This document shows positions 1 through 11,800 of a DNA stretch of 64,000 nucleotides, piece by piece. The translations under genes were made by a program, and so were the position numbers. The stretch covers positions 27,827,501 through 27,891,500 of the forward strand of contig NC_068975.1 in the NCBI RefSeq assembly GCF_016808095.1, in the 5' to 3' direction. Each line of letters begins with the position of its first letter. Within the stretch, counting starts at the first letter, position 1. Source of the DNA: Vigna angularis. Taxonomy: Eukaryota; Streptophyta; Magnoliopsida; Fabales; Fabaceae. The notes under the pieces are model-generated. The model was given only the letters and a program-made list of their open reading frames with translations. It did no database searches and had not been told where the DNA came from.

Positions 1-360
1 AATTAAAAATGCATATATTTGTGAAAATTTTAAAATTTAATTGAGCCAGATATTTTCATAATCTTTTACACCTTTTTATAATATTTTATATTAGATGAAA
101 TAATATTTTTAGTTAATACATTGATAGTCTTACATAGTTTATAACCTTGAATTAACTAAAAATATTAATTCACTTAACATAAAATATTACAAATATTTTC
201 CTATTCAGCAAATTTACTGAATAATTGGGATTGGATTTTTTTTTTAATTCGTTGGATTTTTACCACTGAGTAGAATGGAATTGCTTGATACCGAAGTAGC
301 TTGCAACCTAAGGTACTAAAAGTAGAGAGCACCGTCATCCAATCATTCATTCCCTTATTT

Positions 361-494
361 TGCCTTTTAATTTATCATTCCTCGTAAATGCAGAGTGGAC
401 CCTACACTCACTTCCGATTCCCGCTATATATACATTGGACGTTAACGGAGCAGACGAATGAATTTGCAACTCTATTCTCCATCGTCTCATCAGC
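361..494 (+). promoter_or_regulatory. Possible promoter and 5' leader of the Dicer-like gene
   Basis: A TATATATA box lies at 425-432, about 70 bases before the proposed ATG at 495. A CCAAT motif lies near 338. This stretch is less AT-rich than its surroundings and ends in a pyrimidine-rich leader, as plant 5' UTRs often do. An out-of-frame ATG at 458 could start an upstream ORF if transcription begins before it. The alternative is that this is intron sequence of a longer gene entering from the left, since TCATCAG at 487-493 could also be a splice acceptor. Confidence 0.4.
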
Positions 495-3400
495 ATGAAA
501 GAATCAGGTAATTTCTTTTTCTTTTCTTTTTCTTCTGAAGTTTTATCTTTATTAGTTCGTTCTTGTTGGTTAAAAATCTGATTTGTTTCTGAGTAGGAAA
601 CGAGCACCCCTGTTATGTACCACCAGAACTGGTGAATTGTTCATCAAAAGCTTACGATGTGACGTACCAATACTACTGCTATTTGATGGAGTTGAATCAG
701 GACTACAAGTATGAGGTGTGTGTTCGTGATATTGTACTTGCAATTAGGTCTGAACTTGACCCCCAAATCATAGAGGCATTATCAGGCACATCATTTGTTG
801 TTGAAAGGGGAAAATTGTCACTCAACCTTTCGCCTGCCAAACGCATTCAACTTAGCCCTGAAGAGGTGTGTGAGTTTACATCTTCTGATCTTTTTTATGT
901 CATATTAAATTTCGTTTGTATAGATTATGTCTGTCAAAATGTATGTTAATTTATAAGTTATAATTATTAATGTTTATATTTTTAAAATTTTAAATATTTT
1001 GGTCACTATTTAAGTGTTGGTATTTTTTTTATGAAACTTGATACAATGAGTCTTATTTTTATAACCGTTTTTATAAAATTGAAGTATACTAAATGACATC
1101 GATTCTTTTTCAAAAAAATGTGTGATGTGTAATAATCATAAATACAAAATTAAATTTTAAAAGAATATTTAATAGTCATATTTATTTCGCACTCTTAATC
1201 ACGCGTAATCTAGTGATTTATGTTTAGAATCTATTGCCGTCCAAATTAAAAAAATTCTTCTGATTTTTTTTTTATATTAAAGAAAAAGATTAAAAATCTC
1301 ATTTGCCAAACATGTTCTCAGAGTTATTGCATATGGTTCCGTCAATTGAAATAAGTTGTTTTATTTTTATTTTATTTTAAGAAACTTATAATTATGATAT
1401 ATTTTAAATATTGTTTCTATTGATAAAAAAATTAATATAAACAGGTTTTTCTGTAATGTTTATTGATATTATTTATCTCCATATTCAAGGTTGAGCAGTG
1501 TAGAAGATTTCAGACTACCCTGTTTAGGATCCTACTGAATCGGGACGAAAATGAGTTACCAAGTGCTTCAGATAATTTCAGTTTCGGAGATAATCCTGAA
1601 TTTGATTATCTTCTGCTCCCAGCCACCGTTGAACACCAGAGTCCTTCAAATTCAATTATTGATTGGAAGTCTGTAAAATCTTTTCCTTTTTCATCTGCAA
1701 GTACCTGTGATTGCAATTGCAAGGATCATGCATGTGACGTGAGGATAAAAAATGGTTCAGTTTGCTCTTGCAAACTTGAAAATTGTGTTGTCTACACTTC
1801 TCATAGTAAGTCTTTCTATACGATGACACCTATAATATGGGATTTGAATGGCAACTCAACACTACGACACCTTGGTCGTCATGGAACTGACACATACAAG
1901 GAGCACTTCAAAAACAAGTAAATTTTTTTTAGCTTACTTATATACTTGTGTCCCTTGAGCACCAAGAATGATTTCGATTTTTGTTCCAAATTTCAGGCAC
2001 GGGATTGATTTGCGTTTTCCAGAACAATCTCTACTTCGTGGAAGGAAAGTTTTTGAAGTCGGGAATTACCTTTTGAAGGATAGGAAAAATAAGAATAAAG
2101 GTTCCTGTTATTTACTTTTACATATTTGTTTTTCATATACTTTAGTTCCTGGTATTGCTATGTGACTCATTACCAAAAAGCATTACAAGTGGTTCTTGTT
2201 TATAGTCATGTATTAAGCTACAACAGAATCAATGTCCATCACTGTTACAGAGGTATAAAAGCTGATCCTATTTAAAGATTTTAAAAAACTATATAAAAGG
2301 ACTTCTATGAGTTAATTCATAAGAAAAATTATTTTATTTATTCATTTTTTCTCTTAAAAATCTTTGTTGAAAAATTTGTCTGGATATCGTCTTACTTTCC
2401 TCCGAGGAATTAAAACATCTCTGCATTGTTTTCGGGATGTGCTGACCATGATGTTTTATTAACAATGTATTAGCATGATTCTATTTTATGTAGTTTAAGT
2501 TGTCACATTACTTGCTCGTGTATAATATTGAAGCTGTTAAAATGGCATTTGAGCAAGTTTATTACAAATATCAAGAAACCTGATCAAACTTTTTGACCCC
2601 TTTCACTAGGAGAAAAAATGGGTTCTGAAGAATTGCCACCAGAACTTTGTTCCGTAATCATGTCACCAATATCAATTGGTACCGTATATTCATTTTCTTT
2701 TATGCCATCAATCATGCATTGGCTTGAGGGCTTGCTCGTCGCTTTCAACTTAAAGATGTTCTTGGATCATTGCACAAAAAATGATATCCCAATCATCAAG
2801 GTAAGCCACTTCTTTCTGTCAAAAATGCTTATAATTACACATGATTATACTTTTACATTGATCACCACGATTCACTTCTAGGAGACAATTTCATGTCTAA
2901 GTTGATGAGAACAAATTAGATAGTTCGGACTTATAATGTTTTTTTTTTTCTCTTATGAATTAAAATACTTCCACACATTATGCAGAGAATGTTCGAAACT
3001 GTAACGCAATATGCTTTTGAACAGCCAAATAAACTTTCCTTAATTCTTAGTCCTTCAATGTTAGAAGTGAAGAATTTGCTGAAAATCTGAGATTAATGCT
3101 GATTTGCCAAAAGTGAAGAAAACAGAATACGAACTTCATACCGATGGTTTAATTGGATAAGCTTAAAACAATATAATATTTTTGAAAGCCAATCTGGCAA
3201 GTTTAAAAGAACAGATTTTTTTTTTCAATTTAAAAATATTTTATCATTTTTCTTTTAAAAAATCTCTTAATTTGATTTACTGGACAGTTGTAAATTATCA
3301 TATATAAAGATTTAAAGCATTTTCATATTTAGTCTTTTCAAGATTAATTATGCCTACAGTCTTTGATGAGCACGAATATGATGTCATATTTATTAAAAAA

Positions 3401-3505
3401 ACTCTTATCTATTTATTTTTAAAAGAAAACTTATTTTTATTGTCTGTTTACAAATTCAAAGGAACACTAGTTATTATTTTTAATGATATCTTTATCTTTA
3501 TTTGA

Positions 3506-3571
<66 letters not shown>

Positions 3572-6500
3572 GAATGGAATCAAAATACTAATGAAAATAT
3601 TGATAACATTTCTCATTATGAGAATAATTTAGATTTAGAAAAGAAAATACTAAGTATATGGAATATAGAGTCAAAATGAACCAATTTGGTTCCGAGAAAT
3701 TGGACTGACTCATTATATGTTGAATTAAAAATAGTTAATTTAATTTTGATTCATTTTTTAATAAGTTAAAACTTTTTTTAACCTAGTATGCCCCATTAAA
3801 AGTTGATGAATTTATCAAACTTAAAAAAATAAAAAGGTATATAACACAAGAAAACCAATTTAAACCTAACATTTTTTGTGTGAAATATAGTTTAATATCA
3901 AACTAATATTAAATACTTAGAACAAAAATTAGGAGAGTTATGCCACTTTGTTGCATAACTTAAAACATTTATTGTTAAATTTGCACCATAGACTTTAAGT
4001 TATTAGGATTTTTGCTATCCTTTCCACTTTTCGAAATTTCACTGTAATATCGAGACATGTATATATCAATCTTTGTCTTGTGGTTCCGATTCTAAATCCT
4101 GTGAACGGTAATAAACTCATTGGTTAGTAAGATAAGAGTTAAGGGTGATCTCAATACATGAAAATTAAACAAAAAATAAGAATATTTAACATCTTAAGAA
4201 TTTATATGCTTTTGTACTTTTTTTCTTAAGTTTTGTTGATACGTTTGGTAATCTTTATGGCTAGATTTTGGTTGTAACTAGGGCTTATACATGATGGTTG
4301 TAATGGGTATATGATAAAGTTAAAGCCTGGAGGTATAATATGGTAATTGATTTTAACAAAACTATTAATAATCTTCTTTATTATCTACTATACCCTCATT
4401 CCTTATAAAATCAAGAAAACTAAATATTTAATAAAGTCAACTTAATCTAACTTTTTAATTAGTAAGATCTGTAATGAGATAGTGTAATTCACTAGGAGTT
4501 GGTAGATTGATTTATTTAATGCTCTTAGCTTCTTTGATATTTTTTATTGTATTATAATTAAAGTAGATTGACTTAATTTTCTTATAAAAATCAAAGTGTT
4601 TATCGATTTTTATTAAACATTAACCATAATTAGAAAGTAAGATTATAAAGATAGGAAGCAAACATCAAATTATTAAATTATATAGCTAGGAAAACGAATA
4701 AATCAAGCATACAAACTATTCAATAATTATAATCTTAAAAGAAAAAAGAAAAACAAAGTGTGAATCTACATAATTAAAAGTAGTAATTAATTATAATAAA
4801 AAAATAATGAGAAAAATTATGAGTTGTTGTTTGGTGGGTTGCTTAAATGACCTTCAATCCGATTTGAATTTATTTGATAAGTAGATTAGATGAATCAAGT
4901 TAAATTTAATCCACACTTAAAATTCATATTCTTTTTTTAATTCAACCTATATTTAACCGATTGTGAGCTAAGATGATTCAAGTATTTACATCTATTTTGA
5001 CAAACAACCCTAATTTTGATACATATTTTATTTATATTGGAAAAGAAATAGAAACAAATTATTTAAAAAATATATATAGATTACTATTCCATATGTTGTG
5101 TTATATTAATAATATTGTTCTTCAACTGAGTTTAAAGTTTTATTTTGATAGTACATTATATATTTAACAAAATTATTTATCATACAGATTAAAAAATCAT
5201 GGGGAAAAATCTAATATAATTAGAAAAAAGTACATCATAATGAAGTTTTCGGTTAAAGTTTATCATGGTTATTGTAGGTATTCGAAGCAATAACTGCAAA
5301 GGGATGTCAAGAGGCGTACAATTACGAAAACTTAGAGACACTTGGAGATTCTTTTCTAAAATACGCTGTTAGTCAACAGCTTTTCAAGACCCGTCAAAAC
5401 GATCGAGAGGGTACCCTTTCCAAGCTCAAGGAAGACGTCATTTCCAATGTTGCCTTGCGTAAATTTGCTTCTGACAAAAATCTTCCGGTACACTATTATG
5501 TTTTGCCTCTTTCTTCTTATTCTTACATTTTCAATATAAGCTTCATTTCAAGCACTTGCACTTGTATATTAGTACAAAAGGAAAGAATCCATTATAGTAA
5601 TTATAGTTTATTGTTTAACATTTTGTATTGACTTTCTTTATCATTGTAATTTCTTATATTTCAGACTATTCCACAAGAAGTAAACTAATTTACTAGTAAG
5701 GAATGTGCCTTAACATACTTTCAGATCGACCAAACTATACAAATCCTTGAACAGTGCTTGTGTCCGTATTGTCAAAATAACCTTTTGAAATCTCATATAA
5801 CTACCATTGAAGTTATCCCTGGTTCTATTTTTCGGCCCTATTTTTGAAAAGAATTTCAAATGGAAACCTTGTTCACATATTGCAGGGTTTCATACGAATG
5901 GAAGCATTTGATCCAAAGAAGTGGATCATACCTGGCGATAAGTCGAAGAGTCTCTTGTTAGAAGAAAGGTTGGTTTGCAGTGGAAGAACTAGCATGTATG
6001 TTGGTAAAAAGAGAAAAATAGAACTCAAAAAGGTTGCTGATGTCGTTGAGGCATTAATTGGTGCCTTTATAAGCACAGAAGATGAAGAATCTGCTTTATC
6101 GTTTATTAATTGGATTGGAATCGAGGTTGACACCAACATTATGCCTTATGAGAGGCACCTTAGCATTGACCCTGAGAATCTTGTAAAAGTCAAAGATTTA
6201 GAATCTGTGCTGAATTATAAGTTTAAAGACCCTTACCTTTTAGTAGAGGCTCTCACCCACGGTTCTTACAAAGGACCAGAAATTCGGACATGTTATGAGG
6301 TACTGTCATGATTATTTACATACTAGCTAGAAGGATGATATACTATGACAACTTTAGCGTATATAAGAGGATGGAATGAAAAAATAATAATAAAATATAA
6401 TAGTATTGTGGTCTTGTTTCTTAATAAAGACTTTTAAGAAAGAAAGTAAAAATAAAAACTGTATTGGATTTTCTCACAGAAGTATGCACTTCAGTTTCAG

Positions 6501-7901
6501 TTTGCAGGGAGTTAAATGCGATAGTTTTTAAAGAAGTATATAGTTGTTTTTATTAAAGACAAAAGCTCAGTTTGTTTTATCTTTTTATTTTCTTCTACAA
6601 AGCTTCGTTTCATTGCTCTGATTGGTAAATTTACAGGGATATGGAAATGTGTGAAACTTGTTTTTTCAAATTTCACTGTTTATGTTCTTTTTTTTTTCTC
6701 TTCTTTTCTTTTAATTTGGATGAAGTATGACGGTACAGAATTTAGTCCATTCTATCGTAACATGATCATACAATGGAATAAAGGTTTCATTTCACCCCAT
6801 TCAATTCTACATTTTATTGTAATTCTTTCCATTTTATTTATCTCTTTCCATCAAATTTGGAAGTCCTTGCAATACTGCATATCTGATAAATTCTTAACAT
6901 GCTCTGCAGCGACTAGAATTTCTTGGCGACGCAGTGCTGGACAATTTGATCACGATGCATCTCTACGGGGAATATGTCAATGAAAAATTTTCACCGGGAT
7001 TTCTGACTAACATGAGGTCTATTTCTGCGAATAATGAGTGCTACGCACTGTCAGCCATTAAAGCTAAGCTTCACGAACACATACTCTGTGACCCCGTAGT
7101 AGCAAAGAACATGGAGAAGACAATGAAAGGTGTTGAGAATTTATCTTTGGATTCAACTTTCGGATGGGAGCTAGAAACATATTTCTGTCCGGTCAGTTGT
7201 TTAATATTTCAGTGCATGACTTCTTCCAATCCCAACATTTTTCATTATTATTCACATTACTTTACTACCACATTCATGTGAGGTCTTCATTGTTTATAGT
7301 TACATACAAAATGTTACAAGTCTGTATTGAATAGAATATGAAGTTTAATGTTGTATTAGGTGCATTTTTCTTTCAATTTATGTCAGGTGCTTGCAGATGT
7401 TATAGAGTCTATAGCAGGAGCGATTTTTGTTGATTCAGGATACAAGAAAGAGATTGTTTTCAAAAGCATAAGACCCCTTTTGGAACCACTTGTCACACCT
7501 GAAACAGCGAAGCGACATCCTATTAGTGAGTTGCAAGAACTGTGCCAGAAAAATCAATACAAATTGACAGAGCACGAGCACCCCCCTGTCCGTGAAAACG
7601 ATGAAATTTTGTTTATAATTGAGGTGAAAGCTAACAGGATCACGCGAACTGCAAAGGCTTCTAATAAGGATACAGCTCGCAAAATGGCCTCCAAGGAACT
7701 TTTAAAAGAATTGCAGGTAACAGAATCGAAGTTATCAATCAATAGAAGACGATTTTTGTTCCCTCTATTATCCGCAGTCTTTTTGTTTTGTTTGTTTATG
7801 GATGAAATAATATTTCGTGTAGTGTGTAAGTTATTTTTTAAACTCGTTTAAGTTTTGAAAACTTTTATTTGTAATTGCAGATTTGCAAGTCTGTTGGCTA
7901 G
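495..7901 (+). CDS. DCL2: Dicer-like 2 protein, C-terminal half (no helicase seen)
   Basis: Exons: 495-507, 597-865, 1490-1917, 1997-2100, 2610-2800, 5278-5487, 5886-6299, 6910-7191, 7387-7716 and 7881-7901. All borders are GT-AG and in frame, giving 753 residues. Platform and PAZ-like sequence occupy about residues 1-335, with the DCL2-like PPEL motif in exon 5. RNase IIIa carries LETLGDSFLKY (E355, D359) and ADVVEALIGA (D457, E460). RNase IIIb carries RLEFLGDAVLD (E546, D550) and LADVIESIAG (D641, E644). A dsRNA-binding domain fills about 685-745. Thus all catalytic acids are present. DCL2 family enzymes cut long dsRNA into 22-nt siRNAs in antiviral and transitive silencing. Full-length DCL2 is about 1,390 residues, so the DExD/H helicase and DUF283 are missing here. 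Either the gene is 5'-truncated with a new promoter, or the first 13-nt exon is wrong and earlier exons lie outside the window. Family assignment is firm; the start is not. Confidence 0.85.
3509..3567. repeat. (AT)n microsatellite
   Basis: About 29 uninterrupted AT dinucleotides lie inside the 2.5-kb fifth intron (2801-5277) of the Dicer-like gene. I see no other element in that intron; it is AT-rich throughout. Confidence 0.95.
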
Positions 7902-8856
7902 TTCATGTTGTACGCCCAAGGAATGCTATTATATCAAGGTTTTGTAATCATATTATATGGTATTTGGACTGAAATAAAATAGATTGATGAACTATCTGCA
8001 TGCGCAATGATTGGAATCAAATAGCCATGTAATAGAAAATACCCTTAAAAAATAGCATTAAAACTAATGAAAAGTAAGAGATAAATAGATATTCTTTAAT
8101 GAAAGATTGCAAAATAAATTGCCCAATCAGATTTGAAAAGTTAAAAGAATTGAACTTTTTCTTGGCTTTAAAACGCTTTTAAATTAAAAGTGTATTAATA
8201 AAGTTTTCTTTAAACATTTAGTTCTATTTAAAATGAAGTACCTTGTCCAATTGAAGATATTATAATTAAGATAAAAATAGTGAAAAATGATACTTTCTTT
8301 TTAATAATTATAACTAACAATAAATGTAATAAACCCTAAGCCTTAAATAAATGTTAAAGTTTGATTAATTAATGAAATCATATTTTAATGATATTTGCAA
8401 ACAAAATTAGAATGACAAACGATGAATTCCCACCAACATAGTTCAACCATATTCCCTTGACCCCACACTCCCTTCTTCCCACCTTAATTCAGGATGATAA
8501 CAACGTATTATCTCAATTTCGGAATTTAATGGGAGACCAGGGCCATTAAAGACAATTGTTCCAACTCAAATAATGTAATTATCACAAACAGATTAAATAA
8601 GTCAAACCTAGTCATATTTGCTCACACTTTAAATAATCTCAGTAGAAACAACTATTGAAAAAGATTTATTTTTTTTTTGTCGAAATTATAAAACGATAGA
8701 TTATATATAATTGAGACAACTAATAAAAAACAAGTAAATATGTTTTTAGAGCATAATTCTACCCAACCATTTTTTATATGACATCATCGTATCTTTTCAA
8801 GTTGTATCTGAACTAACGGCAAATTTCCTCAAATAAAACTTCTGAACGTATGGGTT
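7902..8856. other. Intergenic, between convergent genes
   Basis: AT-rich sequence between the stop codons of the Dicer-like gene (+) and the GH18 gene (-). It must hold the 3' UTRs and polyadenylation signals of both. I see no ORF, repeat or RNA gene in it. Confidence 0.7.
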
Positions 8857-11800
8857 TCACAGAAGATCAAAAAAATAATCCAAACCTTGGCCAATTTCCC
8901 AGATCGAGATGCCACATCCCCATGAACGAGCTTCTTCTAACCGCAAAGAAATTGACTTCAAAGATGGATAGAATACCGCGTGTCTGATATCCTTGTCGTC
9001 ATTGTAAATGAAAAAATGTTCCCCGCTATTCTTATCCCACTGCAGTTCAGGCCTATGCTTCTCCAAAAGTGCCAGGTAATCTCTCCCAATAATAGCTCCA
9101 CCACCACCTGCATCTGCACTAGCAAATTTCACTAATATGCAAAACAGAAAAAAGTTTTTGCATGATAATACCTCCGAAAAACTCTAAGATGATCTCAAAG
9201 CATCCAAATGACTAAAAAAGGTGTTCTTGTTCCACTCAAAAGCAATAAGAAATTCATATAAATATCACTCTAATCAAATGGAGCACATTCCTTTCTCGAT
9301 CCCCCTTGGTTTCCCAGTGGGGGTCTCTTAAGCACCACTTCAGCGGTTATAGTACCTATGTGTGTGTATTCCACATTGCCACCGTGAAATTAGACATTTT
9401 AGTTCTGGTACCCAAACTCCTTTATTCCCTCATACCAAAAAATGCACGGATAAGAAACAAAGCAATTACCTCTTGAAAGGGAGAAATCATTTCCATAGAA
9501 GTTGAGGCCGAGAAGTATCTTGGGGGTAAGACTTTGGGCTCTACTGCCAGAGTTACCAAGAAGCAGCTTCAGAACAATTTGAATCCATTTCAAAGGTGCA
9601 TTAGGACCAGGATTATGAGGATTAGAAAAATCATATGTCATTAACGAGAATCCATCTACAGCTTCACTTAAAGTCTCAAGATCTTTAGGACCAAAGTCAT
9701 GCTCTTGCAGTTTCTCGGAAGATGGTGGACCTATAACATAGACTAACTGCAGCTTCTGGCCACTAATTTTCTCTGAGCCTATAGAATGCAGTGCATCTCC
9801 AAGCTGTTTTACAAACTGCAATGCCTGTGCTAGCAAAAGAAGAAAGCTTACCATATCAACCACTAGAGTGCCTTAATACAAAATGAATGCATTGTGTCAC
9901 AGAAACACCATGATTGAATTTACATTTTTCCCCATGGCAATCTATCTATGCTAATAGAGTTATCGATAACAAAACTATCATACAGGTGTATAATGGTGTG
10001 CTTCCATATAAGAGAACTTAATTATGTGATTCATGTTCCAGGTGGTAAAGGAACCACCTCAGTCCTTCATTGCTAAAGTAATGACAGTTTTTACGTAACC
10101 ATTTAATCACTGACCTTGTCAACTTTAAGCAATCACAGATTGGAAGAAGGCTCAATAGCTTAATCCATGAATCATAGGCAGAGTTCCGTATCATAACTTT
10201 GCTGTACAAAAAACAGTATTGAAAAAGATTAAACGAAAAGACTGCTCACCAAATTCCGCATGTTTGGGTCATGCAAGATACCGTAGGCTGCCCACCTTGA
10301 CCAAGATTCTAAAACAATACCATCATATCCCATTTCCCTACAGAAGAAATACATTCACATGAAAAACAAATCACAGCACAACATAGTGAGAAAGGAAGTG
10401 CTTCATATATGGATCTGATTTATCTGAATACTTGCTTCCATGAACACTGACACTTAGCAATTCATTCGTAATGGGTTTGCTATAGGGTAAGAAACTCTAC
10501 CATAAGGCCTTTAGCCAGGTAAAGGAAGCAATAGATACACGACAAGCCAATTTTAGATAAAATAAATAATGGGACAATTACAAGCAAAAATGAATTATTG
10601 GCAAAAATAGTCATGGTTTAAAAACAAATTAATTCAATAGTTAGTTAAGTTAATTAGTGTTTTGCTATCTGATAGAACTAATATAGAAATAACAGAAAGA
10701 TATCTATTATTATCTGTGCTCTAATCCCGTACCAATATAGTAGGGAATAGAAACAAGGAACAAAATGAACTTTAGTACAACAATACAACTGAGATTATTC
10801 GAGAGAACCTCACTCTCCACAATCCTTCTCACTAATCCCAGAAATTTGACCACTCTCCTCATTCCTAAGACTATTTATAGTCTGTTACAGCTATTTAATT
10901 ACAGTTGTACTAACTACCTTGTCTTTTCCGCCTTTTGTAAACTATGGCAAACCTATCAATATCATTCACCAATTAAGTGGTCAGTTGACTACTTCCTAAA
11001 CTACAATATCAATATCAAGAATTCCTTTTGCACATGGTACCAAGAGACAAATCCAATTATTTATCCCCGGAGTTGACGATGATAAAAAATGTATAGCTAA
11101 TTTAGAGACCATAAGAAGCTTATATAAGCAAAAGCAAGACATTTTCAAACATTCAGGAAATAACTCTGTTCCCGTGATGCCAAAGCCAACAAGAGGTGTC
11201 TAGAAAACTATTTAGAGGCTTACTTGCACTCTGTTACTATAAGTTTAATGGCTTTGTTCCTTTGTTTTTCCTTCCCCAACAGCACAGCTGGCGATGCTTC
11301 CAGAACAACTCTAGGCAAAATCTACATGTAATTGAAAAGAAATGGATGGACTGATATAAGGCCAGTTACAAAGAAAAGTATAAGACAATCTCAAGACAAT
11401 TAAACAAGTGTGAAGTCCAACAAGTTCGAGAAAAAATGGGATCAGCTACATTGTAGCCAGTACAAGGTCCAAATCAGCCTGTTCCAACCTTCTACTCGGG
11501 ATGAGTTAAAGTACTAAATAACCTCACTCTTTATTTACTTTAGATGAAAGAGAGGGAAGAGCGAAAATGCAAATAAAGAAAATTTTGTATTTTTTAAAAG
11601 GTTCTCTCGTCAACCAAATAAAGAGTTACTAGGCATTAGAGGATATATATTTTCGTTCCAATTATCACTTGCCTAGTAACGCTATTCTCTCTTCTCTACT
11701 TTCTTTCCAATTATCAGCCATCCCTCATAACATATCAGTCAGTATATACTAGACATTAGAGGATATATATTTTCGTTCAAACTAGATTGCAACACACACA

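Noticed and set aside
494..507. A 14-nt internal micro-exon of a full-length DCL2
   Set aside because: An acceptor-like TCATCAG precedes it, but such a tiny exon is unlikely and the ATG reading fits better. Kept as a caveat, not as a feature.
4973..5167. ORF within the long Dicer intron
   Set aside because: AT-rich chance ORF with low-complexity composition; it ends before the true exon at 5278 and matches no Dicer segment.
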